Part shown: one piece after another, positions 1-6,640 of the stretch | How the letters are laid out: every line of letters starts with the position of its first letter | How positions within the stretch are numbered: position 1 is the first letter of the stretch | Assembly: GCA_030453005.1 (NCBI GenBank) | Contig: JAKDLE010000166.1 | Location: 1-6,663 of the forward strand | Source of the DNA: Pseudonocardia sp. | GTDB lineage: Bacteria > Actinomycetota > Actinomycetes > Mycobacteriales > Pseudonocardiaceae | DNA length: 6,663 nucleotides | Direction of reading: 5' to 3' | The notes under the pieces: model-generated | Told to the model about the DNA's origin: nothing | The model's database searches: none | The model's input: only the letters and a program-made list of their open reading frames with translations | Made by a program: the position numbers and the translations under genes

Positions 1-250
1 AGCGCAGCCGGACGTGCACGTGCGTGGCGGTGCCGGGCTCGAGGAGGCACTCGGTGCGGCTGCGGGTGGGTTCGGTGCCGTCGCCGTCGGGGGTCAGGAC
101 GCCGAACTGCCAGCGCAGCCGGTTCTTCTGCGCCGACGCGCGGTAGGGGTAGAGCAGGTAGCCCTCGAACAGCACGGCGTCGGCGACGGCGGCCACGGCG
201 TCCATGAGGTCGGGGTCGGCGAGGTTGGGGGGCAGGACGTCAGGGGCCAC
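1..250 (-). CDS. Conserved protein of the group 1h hydrogenase operon, 5' part only
   Basis: The gene runs off the left edge, so only its first 83 codons are present. I start it at GTG 250-248 because a near-perfect Shine-Dalgarno sequence, AAGGAGG, lies 9 bases upstream. This gives an 11-base overlap with the end of the DUF6084 gene. An internal ATG at 205-203 is the alternative and has no comparable ribosome site. The visible protein begins MAPDVLPPNLADPDLMDAVA, continues into FEGYLLYPYRASAQKNRLRW around residues 29-48 and then QFGVLTP. I recall the YLLYPYR...KN..RW pattern from uncharacterised proteins encoded beside actinobacterial group 1h hydrogenases, but know no established function. 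No cysteine motif, signal peptide or membrane segment is visible in this part; there is one cysteine, near residue 66. The overlap implies translational coupling and membership of the hydrogenase operon. Confidence 0.8.
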   Translation of the reverse strand, partial: MAPDVLPPNLADPDLMDAVAAVADAVLFEGYLLYPYRASAQKNRLRWQFGVLTPDGDGTEPTRSRTECLLEPGTATHVHVRLR

Positions 251-875
251 CGGGGTCCGCCTCCTTCAGCAGCCGCTCGAACGTGTCGTCCCAGTTCGGG
301 ATGGTGCGCGCCGACCGGTACGCCGAGAGCGCGTCCAGCGTCGCGGTGCTCACCCGGACGAAGGCCGAGCGCGGGTAGTGGTCGTCCATCGCCGCCCGCC
401 AGGTGGCCACCGGCAGCCGGAAGGCCGCCTCCTCGTGCCAGGACACGAGTCCGACCTGCACGCCGTCCGGGCCTGCGTAGAACACCGTGCCGGAGAACAG
501 CAGCAACAGCGGGACCTCCCCGTCGGACAGGCCGTGGAAGTACTTGGTGGCGGCGATGTCGAGGTCGTAGGTCAGCGGCACCGTGACCGGCGTGACGATC
601 TCGCCGGTGAACGCGCCCACCGCGGTGCCGACCGTGGCGAGCTGCAGCGGGTTGAGCGTCTCGCCCCAGCGTGCGGGTTCGCCGAACAGGTCGACGAGCT
701 TCGCGGACTCCGCCTCGGAGTAGGCACGCCCCCGCGGCTCGATCCGGATCTGGGTCCGCAGCATGACCGAGTGCACGCGCCGACCCTCCTCCTCGGCGAT
801 CCGCACGTCGAACAGCAGCGACGGGCCCGCCGAGTAGGGTTCGGGGCGGGCACCGGTACAGGCGAAGCGCAGCAC
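240..875 (-). CDS. DUF6084 family protein
   Basis: Encodes 211 residues. The start is GTG 875-873, one base after the TGA of the DUF5947 gene. GGAGG lies about 6 bases upstream, and the N-terminus (VLRFACTGARPEPYS) fits the family. The open frame continues upstream to an ATG at 1064, but that would cover most of the C-terminal half of the DUF5947 gene and is implausible. Recognisable stretches are SVMLRTQIRIEPRGRAY (about residues 37-53), LFGEPARWGETLNPLQ, the central TYDLDIAATKYFHGL, a hydrophobic LLLLFSGTVFYAG strand and a C-terminal NWDDTFERLL. I recognise this set from the DUF6084 family, whose members sit beside group 1h [NiFe] hydrogenases. No enzymatic motif, metal-binding cysteine cluster or transmembrane helix is evident, so it is probably a soluble protein. 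A role in assembly or electron transfer is inferred from context only. Confidence 0.88.
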   Translation of the reverse strand: MLRFACTGARPEPYSAGPSLLFDVRIAEEEGRRVHSVMLRTQIRIEPRGRAYSEAESAKLVDLFGEPARWGETLNPLQLATVGTAVGAFTGEIVTPVTVPLTYDLDIAATKYFHGLSDGEVPLLLLFSGTVFYAGPDGVQVGLVSWHEEAAFRLPVATWRAAMDDHYPRSAFVRVSTATLDALSAYRSARTIPNWDDTFERLLKEADPGGP

Positions 876-876
876 G

Positions 877-1551
877 TCAGGCCTCCGGGCGGAGCGGGCG
901 TGCCGCGTCGCGCAGGTCGTCGAAGAACCGGTCGATCTCGCGCCAGGCGTCCGCGCCGCCGTCGAACCCGCGCCAGTGCAGGCGCACCAGCCCGACCAGG
1001 CGGTAGCAGGCGTCGATGGGGACGAGCAGGCAGCCACCGGCTCGGCCGGCTTCATCAGTACCACGCCGGGTGGCCTTGTCCCGCCGCACGAGCAGGGCCT
1101 CGACGTCGGGCTCCAGCTCGGCGGCCAGCCGCCCGCCGCCGACCCCCGCTTCCCACGCCTCCAGGGTCAACTCGCTCTCGGTGGCGCCCGCGGGGCTGGG
1201 GTAGCAGGCGATGATCCGGTCCTGTGCGGAGTTGCGGAGGAAGAACGCCATGCCGACCGGGATCTGCAGCGCGTCCCACTGGGCGTCGGTGAGCCGGAAG
1301 TCGGGGTCGGTCACGTACCGGTCGGGCACCCGCCGGTACCCGCCGCCGCCCGCGCCGGGGTTGTCGAACAAGATTTTGTTGAACAGGAAGGCGCACGGCC
1401 CGCAGGCGCAGACCATCCGACGCTCCGCCACCTGCACCAGGTGCGGGTGCTGCGGCGGCACGGGCGTCGCGCACATCTCGCAGACCTCCTGCACCGGCTC
1501 CCGGCCCTGCGGCTCGACCAGGAACCGGCGCAGGCCCGCGAGGGTCGTCAC
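877..1551 (-). CDS. DUF5947 family protein with CxxC and CxCxxC metal-site motif
   Basis: Encodes 224 residues from GTG 1551-1549. The start overlaps the stop of the NifU-like gene as GTGA, and there is no strong Shine-Dalgarno, so translation is probably coupled. The N-terminal domain carries Cys24-x-x-Cys27 and, about 20 residues on, Cys48-x-Cys50-x-x-Cys53. This five-cysteine layout could hold zinc or iron in a rubredoxin- or zinc-ribbon-like fold, or an Fe-S cluster. It is followed by FLFNKILFDNPG, a DPDFRLTDAQWDALQIPVGMA segment (about residues 82-102) and a C-terminal domain ending near WREIDRFFDDLRDAARPL. These match my memory of DUF5947, found with group 1h hydrogenases. A function as a redox partner or maturation factor of the hydrogenase is inference. 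No signal peptide or membrane helix is seen. A short AT-rich stretch at 1361-1385 stands out from the surrounding GC-rich codons but keeps the frame. Confidence 0.88.
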   Translation of the reverse strand: MTTLAGLRRFLVEPQGREPVQEVCEMCATPVPPQHPHLVQVAERRMVCACGPCAFLFNKILFDNPGAGGGGYRRVPDRYVTDPDFRLTDAQWDALQIPVGMAFFLRNSAQDRIIACYPSPAGATESELTLEAWEAGVGGGRLAAELEPDVEALLVRRDKATRRGTDEAGRAGGCLLVPIDACYRLVGLVRLHWRGFDGGADAWREIDRFFDDLRDAARPLRPEA

Positions 1552-2111
1552 GCTGTGTCCGATGACGACCTCGCAAGCTCGGCCGGGGCACTCTCCGCGG
1601 GGCGCACGCCGATCTGGAGCAGGGTCGGGCCAGCGGGGGTGGCATCGAAGACGACGCCCGCGACCTCCGGGGCCAGCTCGCTGATCGACGTGGCGACGAC
1701 GTCCTTGATGGTGTCGGTCCCGCAGCCGCCGCCGTCGAGGAGCACGTGGACCGCGCCGTCGTCGTCGATACCGCCGAGCGTGAGGCCCGACCCGTGCGAA
1801 CCGAGCCTGCGCCGGGCGGCGTCGATGGCGTGGACGAGCCGCTGCTCGACCGGCACCGGGTGCAGGTCGTGCAGCGCCAGCAGCCCGGCCACCAGCGGGT
1901 CGGCGGCCATCCGGTGCACGATCGTCTCGCCCGCCCCGGCCTTGACGATCGAGACCATCGCCTCCAGGCCGGAGCCGTAGAACCGCATGAGGACCCGGAC
2001 GAGCTCCTCCGCGGCGTGCCCGACGGCGGGTCCGCCGTCGGCCGTGATCCCCTCCAGGAGCTCCTCGATCCGGCCGGCCAACCCGGCTGGGTCGAGGTCA
2101 GTGGAGGCCAT
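1548..2111 (-). CDS. NifU-like protein of the hydrogenase operon, CxxC motif degenerate
   Basis: Encodes 187 residues from ATG 2111-2109, which shares a base with the hhyL stop (TGATG). I see no clear Shine-Dalgarno, so re-initiation after hhyL is likely. The N-terminal half is mostly helical (for example AAEELVRVLMRFYGSGLEAM, about residues 33-52) and is followed by LHDLHPVPVEQRLVHAIDAA (80-99), a signature I associate with NifU-type proteins in group 1h operons. The C-terminal half resembles the NifU C-terminal domain (GSHGSGLTLGGIDDDGAVHV, then residues 124-150). NifU domains carry a Fe-S cluster on a Cys-x-x-Cys-Pro-Ser-Ser motif. Here the corresponding stretch is GGGCGTDTIKD: only Cys130 remains, Asp133 stands at the second cysteine position, and the loop appears about five residues short. 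Cys130 is the only cysteine in the protein. Cluster transfer is therefore doubtful; a structural or chaperone role is possible. Confidence 0.85.
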   Translation of the reverse strand: MASTDLDPAGLAGRIEELLEGITADGGPAVGHAAEELVRVLMRFYGSGLEAMVSIVKAGAGETIVHRMAADPLVAGLLALHDLHPVPVEQRLVHAIDAARRRLGSHGSGLTLGGIDDDGAVHVLLDGGGCGTDTIKDVVATSISELAPEVAGVVFDATPAGPTLLQIGVRPAESAPAELARSSSDTA

Positions 2112-3937
2112 CAGATGGTGTTGAGCATCGACGGCGACGTGGTGCGGTGCAGTGGTTTCCCGCTGCCGGTGTACATGTGCACGCCGCACGGTAGGCAGGG
2201 GTCGAAGCTGCGCACCGTGCGCATGATGTCGATGCCCTTGAAGTCGTCGCCGCGGCTCTCCTCGAAGATCGGCGTGTTCTGCACCGCGTCCTCGTAGGGG
2301 CCCGGTGTGCCGAAGGAGTCGCGGACGCTGCCGTTCCACGGGGTCGGCGGGTACGGGTGGTAGTTCGCGATCTTGCCGCCGCGGATCACCATGTGGTGGC
2401 TCAGCACCCCGCGCACGGCCTCGGTGAAGCCGACGCTGATCGACTCGTCGGGGACGACGAACTTCTCCCAGGTCTTGGTGTTGCCCCCGCGCACCTCGGC
2501 GAGCGCCTTCTCGATGAAGTGCAGTGCGCACGCGGCGGCGTAGGCCTGGAAGTAGGTCCGGGCGCGGTTGCGCTCGATCGCGTTGGACAGCGGCTTGCCC
2601 GCCTTGTCGTGCGGGATCCGCCACTCGAAGCTGACCTCGGGACGCAGGACCGTGCGCGGCAGGTTGATCTTGACGCTGTGCCCGGTGGCCTGGATCTCGT
2701 CGAAGTTGACCAGCCCGGCGAGCGCGGTGGCCCAGAGTCGGGCCAGCGGGCCGCCGCCGGTGTCGAGGGCGAGGTGGTCGGTGCCGTCGAACCAGCGCGG
2801 CGACATCGTCCAGCTGTACTTGTCGTCGAAGTCGCGCTTCTGCGGCGCCGGGATCGTGTGCTGGTTCCACGGGTGGCGGCGGTCGACCGGGTTGCCCAGC
2901 GGGTCGTGCGTCGCGAACGTCTCCTGGTCCTCCCAGTCGCGGTAGAACGAGCTGCCGAGCAGGATCCGGATCCCCAGGTTGATGTCGACCAGGTCGTTGG
3001 TGACGAGCTCGCCGTCGACGACGACGCCGGGGGTCACGAACATCTTGCGTCCCCAGTTGGACATCGTCCGGTACTGGAAGTCGCAGTGGTCGGGGTCGTT
3101 GAACGCGCCCCAGCAGCCGAGCAGCACGCGGCGGCGGCCGACCTCCTCGTAGCCGGGCAGGGCCTCGTACATGAAGTCGAACAGGTCGTCGTGCATCGGC
3201 ACGACGCGCTTCATGAACTCCACGTAGCGCATCAGCCGGGTGTAGTAGTCGGTGAACAGCTGGATCGTGGCCACCGTGCCGACGCCGCCCGGGTAGAGCG
3301 TGGAGGGGTGCACGTGGCGGCCCTCCATCAGGCAGAACATCTCGCGGGTGTAGCGGCTGACCTGCAGCGCCTCACGGTAGAAGTCGCCGGTGAACGGGTT
3401 GAGCGCTCGCATGATGTCGCCGATGGTCTTGTACCCGTGCTCGGCGCCGTGCGGGGACTCGGTGCGGTTGGCCTGTTCCAGCACGCCGGGGTTGGTCTCC
3501 GCGATCATCTTCTCGCAGTAGTCCACCCCGACCAGGTTCTCCTGGAAGATGTTGTGGTCGAACATGTACTCGGCGGCCTCACCGAGGTTGATGATCCACT
3601 CGGCGAGGTGCGGCGGGCGCACGCCGTAGGCCATGTTCTGGTTGTAGACCGAGCAGGTGGCGTGGTTGTCCCCGCAGATGCCGCAGATGCGGCTGGTGAT
3701 GAAGTGCGCGTCGCGGGGGTCCTTGCCCTTCATGAAGATCGAGTAGCCGCGGAAGATCGACGAGGTCGAGTGGCACTCGGCGACGCGCCGTTCGGAAAAG
3801 TCGATCTTCGTGTAGATGCCGAGACTGCCCACGATCCGGGTGATCGGGTCCCAGGCCATCTCGGTGAGGCCTGTCTTGTCGGTGTCGAGGCCGCCGGGCT
3901 TCGCCTGTGTCGCCGCCGGGTTCTGGGTCGTGGTCAT
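2111..3937 (-). CDS. hhyL: Group 1h [NiFe] hydrogenase large subunit
   Basis: Encodes the 608-residue catalytic subunit that binds the Ni-Fe(CN)2CO centre and splits H2. I start it at ATG 3937-3935 (MTTTQNPAATQAKPGG), with GAGGGGA about 9 bases upstream, overlapping the hhyS stop. The longer open frame upstream is out-of-frame reading of hhyS. The N-terminal metal motif is SRICGICGDNHATC (residues 82-95; Ni ligands Cys85 and Cys88). The C-terminal motif is DPCLPCGVH (579-587; Cys581 and Cys584). A 21-residue tail after His587 should be removed by a hydrogenase endopeptidase once nickel is inserted; that protease is not in the window. Other family stretches are STSSIFRGYSIFMKGKDPRD (57-76) and GRHVHPSTLYPGGVG. 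Near the N-terminus the protein reads DPITRIVGSLGIY where most [NiFe] hydrogenases have a RIEGH motif. These details place it in group 1h, the O2-tolerant enzymes that scavenge atmospheric H2 in actinobacteria. Confidence 0.96.
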   Translation of the reverse strand: MTTTQNPAATQAKPGGLDTDKTGLTEMAWDPITRIVGSLGIYTKIDFSERRVAECHSTSSIFRGYSIFMKGKDPRDAHFITSRICGICGDNHATCSVYNQNMAYGVRPPHLAEWIINLGEAAEYMFDHNIFQENLVGVDYCEKMIAETNPGVLEQANRTESPHGAEHGYKTIGDIMRALNPFTGDFYREALQVSRYTREMFCLMEGRHVHPSTLYPGGVGTVATIQLFTDYYTRLMRYVEFMKRVVPMHDDLFDFMYEALPGYEEVGRRRVLLGCWGAFNDPDHCDFQYRTMSNWGRKMFVTPGVVVDGELVTNDLVDINLGIRILLGSSFYRDWEDQETFATHDPLGNPVDRRHPWNQHTIPAPQKRDFDDKYSWTMSPRWFDGTDHLALDTGGGPLARLWATALAGLVNFDEIQATGHSVKINLPRTVLRPEVSFEWRIPHDKAGKPLSNAIERNRARTYFQAYAAACALHFIEKALAEVRGGNTKTWEKFVVPDESISVGFTEAVRGVLSHHMVIRGGKIANYHPYPPTPWNGSVRDSFGTPGPYEDAVQNTPIFEESRGDDFKGIDIMRTVRSFDPCLPCGVHMYTGSGKPLHRTTSPSMLNTI

Positions 3938-3951
3938 CGCCTGAGTTCCCC

Positions 3952-4998
<1,047 letters not shown>

Positions 4999-5014
4999 CG
5001 TGGTCGCCCCTCGT

Positions 5015-5033
5015 GGTCCTGTGGGACAGGACC
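5015..5033 (-). promoter_or_regulatory. Perfect 8-bp inverted repeat in the hhyS leader (operator or RNA hairpin)
   Basis: GGTCCTGT at 5015-5022 and ACAGGACC at 5026-5033 are exact reverse complements separated by GGG. On the hhyS transcript this gives an eight-pair stem with a three-base loop that ends just before the Shine-Dalgarno (ACGAGGGG) and 16 bases before the ATG. It could be a binding site for a dimeric regulator or an RNA hairpin affecting translation or message stability. A terminator is unlikely because no U-tract follows. The symmetry is directly visible; the function is inferred. Confidence 0.5.
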
Positions 5034-5057
5034 GTGCCGGGTGTGTTTCGGATCACT

Positions 5058-5087
5058 GTTGTAGCGCGCTGCGGCCGGGTGGAGTAA
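5058..5087 (-). promoter_or_regulatory. Weak candidate promoter for the hydrogenase operon
   Basis: On the minus strand TTACTC (5087-5082) and TACAAC (5063-5058) are separated by 18 bases and loosely resemble -35 and -10 boxes of a housekeeping sigma factor. A start near 5050 would leave a leader of about 50 bases containing the 5015-5033 inverted repeat. The match is poor, and starvation-type sigma factors may be used instead, so this is only a suggestion. Confidence 0.22.
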
Positions 5088-5165
5088 GTGGTCGCGGCAC
5101 CTACGTGGTCCGGGCAGATAGGCCGGGCGGGCATGCAGCCGGTCGGGGGGACCTGCGCTGGGCCG

Positions 5166-5195
5166 TTGTGGCCTGCTCACCGCCGGTCGTACGTT
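5166..5195 (+). promoter_or_regulatory. Weak candidate promoter for the small acidic-protein gene
   Basis: TTGTGG (5166-5171) and TACGTT (5190-5195) are 18 bases apart on the plus strand. The second box lies inside the 5181-5211 inverted repeat. The resemblance to -35 and -10 boxes is modest and could be chance. Confidence 0.22.
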
Positions 5196-5211
5196 GCGAG
5201 ACTCACCGGCG
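5181..5211 (+). repeat. 7-bp inverted repeat flanking a possible -10 region
   Basis: CGCCGGT (5181-5187) and ACCGGCG (5205-5211) are exact reverse complements separated by 17 bases. The right arm ends one base before the Shine-Dalgarno GGAAGGG (5213-5219) of the plus-strand gene. Each arm also overlaps a copy of the direct repeat CTCACCG (5176-5182 and 5202-5208). It could be an operator, but short GC-rich repeats arise easily at this base composition. Confidence 0.3.
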
Positions 5212-5226
5212 CGGAAGGGTGGCACC

Positions 5227-5667
5227 ATGGTCGACCACGAAGGCACCTCCCACTCGGAGCAGGCACCCGGCGGGCGCTCCAGCCGGGGTCCGGAGTTCGG
5301 TACCGGCGGCGAGCCGCAGGTGCCCGTCCCGCCCTACGACGAGGAGCGCGGGGAACCCGGCGAGAACACCGCCCCTGCCGCGTACGACGCCGCAGGCGCG
5401 CCTGCACCGGGAGCGGGCGCACCGGTCTCCGACGAGGAGCGCTCCGGCGTGTCGGGCACCGAGACCGAGCCGGAACCGCCGCTGGGCGTGGGCCGCAGCC
5501 GCGGCTCCCGAGGCGAGGACCTCGCGCCGGACCGGGACGACGTGGACACGGAGGGCGCCGCCGGGCGGCCGGTCGGACGGGCCGCCGAGGACGACTCCGA
5601 CAGCGTGGGACAGCAGGGCCCGGTCGACGACGCGCCGAACCTGCAGGCCGGGGACCAGGGCGGCTGA
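5227..5667 (+). CDS. Small acidic, probably disordered protein of unknown function
   Basis: Encodes 146 residues from ATG 5227-5229, with GGAAGGG seven bases upstream. An in-frame ATG at 5194 has no good ribosome site and would extend the protein by 11 residues. I do not recognise a family. The sequence has no cysteine, no lysine, no tryptophan and almost no large hydrophobic residues. It is rich in Gly, Pro, Ala, Glu and Asp, with about 30 acidic residues against about 10 arginines, and includes runs such as PPYDEERGEPGEN, APAPGAGAP and TETEPEPP. This predicts a soluble, intrinsically disordered chain without signal peptide or membrane segment. Proteins of this look are common in actinobacteria and some are stress-linked, but that is only analogy. 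It is divergent from hhyS, sharing its control region, and convergent with the phosphoribulokinase gene. That it is a real gene rests on the ribosome site and its place between minus-strand genes. Confidence 0.65.
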   Translation: MVDHEGTSHSEQAPGGRSSRGPEFGTGGEPQVPVPPYDEERGEPGENTAPAAYDAAGAPAPGAGAPVSDEERSGVSGTETEPEPPLGVGRSRGSRGEDLAPDRDDVDTEGAAGRPVGRAAEDDSDSVGQQGPVDDAPNLQAGDQGG

Positions 5668-5676
5668 TCTCCGCCC
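5658..5676. terminator. Possible short hairpin terminator between convergent genes
   Basis: GGGCGG (5658-5663) and CCGCCC (5671-5676) form a perfect six-pair stem with a seven-base loop spanning the TGA of the plus-strand gene. The facing phosphoribulokinase stop is only 16 bases away. There is no T-rich tract on either strand, so this would be an actinobacterial-type U-less terminator at best. Confidence 0.3.
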
Positions 5677-5683
5677 GGCGCGT

Positions 5684-6640
5684 TCAGGCGGCGTCGAGCA
5701 GGTGGAACAGCAGCAGCAGCTGCGTGATCGCCAACGGCTCGCTGCGCACGGCGGCGCCGACCGTGCCGAGCCCGTCGGGCACGGCACCCGGCTGGTCGAG
5801 CAGCGCCCAGATCGCCTTCTGCAGGGTGCGGCTCTCCTCGACCGGGACGTAGCCGTGCACGTGCAGGGTGTCGACGGGCCGACCGTCGGTGTCGCGGCCG
5901 AGCTTGAGGTGCATCGTGCGGTCGCGGCCGGACGCCTCGCGGCAGGTCGCGTCCCGGCCGAGGACGTCGCGGAGGTCGGGATGGCGGATCGTCGGACGCA
6001 GCAGGAGCTCGGCCGACAGCGGCGTGCCCGGGGGGTCGTCGCGGGCCGGGATCGGGGCGAACCGGACGACGACGTCGGCGTGGCTGCGCTGGGGGTGGAC
6101 GTAGGCGGCCGACTCGGTCGTGCGCCGGTCGAGCTCGGCGAGTACCTGCGCCGGGGAGTAGCCGCGCTTCTCCGTGTCGCGGGCCAGCTTCCAGCCCTTC
6201 CGGATGTCCTCGGGCGGGTCGAGGTACACCGTCACGTCGAAGCACGCGCGCGCGAGCTTGCTGTGCATCGGGAACAGGCCCTCGACGATCACGAACCGGC
6301 GGGGCTCGACGAGCTCCGGTCGGGTGAGCTCGCCGGTCCCGTGGTCGTAGACGGGCTTGAGGATCGGTTGCCCGCCCGCGAGCAGCTGCAGGTGCTGCTC
6401 CATGATGTCGAGGTGGTTGCAGTCCGGGTGCAACGCGGTGAAGGGCAGGCCGCGCCGTTCGGTGCGGTCGTAGCGGTGGTAGTCGTCCACACAGATCGAC
6501 ACGCACCGCTCCGGGCCCAGCGCCTCCACCAGCCCGCGGGTGAGCGTGGTCTTCCCGGCCGCGCTGTCGCCCGCGATCGCGATCATCACCGGTCGCGTCC
6601 CCGCGCCCGCCCGCACGATCCTGGCCGCCTTGTCCGCCAT
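5684..6640 (-). CDS. prk: Phosphoribulokinase, plant/cyanobacterial-type (class II-like)
   Basis: Predicted to phosphorylate ribulose 5-phosphate with ATP to ribulose 1,5-bisphosphate, the CO2 acceptor of RuBisCO in the Calvin cycle; cytoplasmic. I start at ATG 6640-6638 (318 residues) because GAGAGG lies about 7 bases upstream; a GTG six bases earlier (6646) abuts that site. Visible motifs are the P-loop GDSAAGKTT (24-32), the DDYHRYDR catalytic segment (52-59), the substrate-binding KPVYDHGTG (95-103), a Walker B-like VIVEGLFP (117-124) and YVHPQRSHADVVVRF (180-194). This order resembles plant and cyanobacterial enzymes more than the shorter proteobacterial class I. The P-loop cysteine of the plant enzyme is alanine here (Ala28), while a cysteine before the catalytic aspartates is kept (Cys50). 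The gene is convergent with the small acidic-protein gene. Its upstream neighbour is outside the window. A uridine-kinase-like P-loop kinase is the main alternative and looks less likely. Confidence 0.9.
   Translation of the reverse strand: MADKAARIVRAGAGTRPVMIAIAGDSAAGKTTLTRGLVEALGPERCVSICVDDYHRYDRTERRGLPFTALHPDCNHLDIMEQHLQLLAGGQPILKPVYDHGTGELTRPELVEPRRFVIVEGLFPMHSKLARACFDVTVYLDPPEDIRKGWKLARDTEKRGYSPAQVLAELDRRTTESAAYVHPQRSHADVVVRFAPIPARDDPPGTPLSAELLLRPTIRHPDLRDVLGRDATCREASGRDRTMHLKLGRDTDGRPVDTLHVHGYVPVEESRTLQKAIWALLDQPGAVPDGLGTVGAAVRSEPLAITQLLLLFHLLDAA

Larger units (their letters stand above)
4999..5226. other. Divergent intergenic region between hhyS and the small acidic-protein gene
   Basis: This 228-base stretch holds no convincing open frame and must carry the leaders of both the hydrogenase operon (leftward) and the small plus-strand gene (rightward). 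It contains two inverted repeats, weak candidate promoters on each strand and four GTGGTC copies, at 5000-5005, 5013-5018, 5088-5093 and 5105-5110. I see no tRNA, riboswitch or mobile-element end in it. Confidence 0.8.

Noticed and set aside
876..1064. Upstream ATG start for the DUF6084 gene
   Set aside because: It would overlap the DUF5947 gene by nearly 190 bases, while GTG 875 has a good Shine-Dalgarno and fits the family N-terminus.
1361..1385. AT-rich patch with AACAA/TTGTT inverted repeat inside the DUF5947 gene
   Set aside because: It encodes the conserved FLFNKILFDN segment; the Asn, Lys, Ile and Phe residues account for the AT-rich codons. The five-base stem is too short to call.
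5392..5405. 14-base palindrome GCAGGCGCGCCTGC inside the small acidic-protein gene
   Set aside because: It lies within Ala/Gly/Pro codons of a GC-rich low-complexity gene, and no second copy or context suggests a site.
5708..5722. CAG-repeat run near the end of prk
   Set aside because: It is short and encodes the leucine-rich C-terminal QLLLL segment, so it is ordinary coding sequence.
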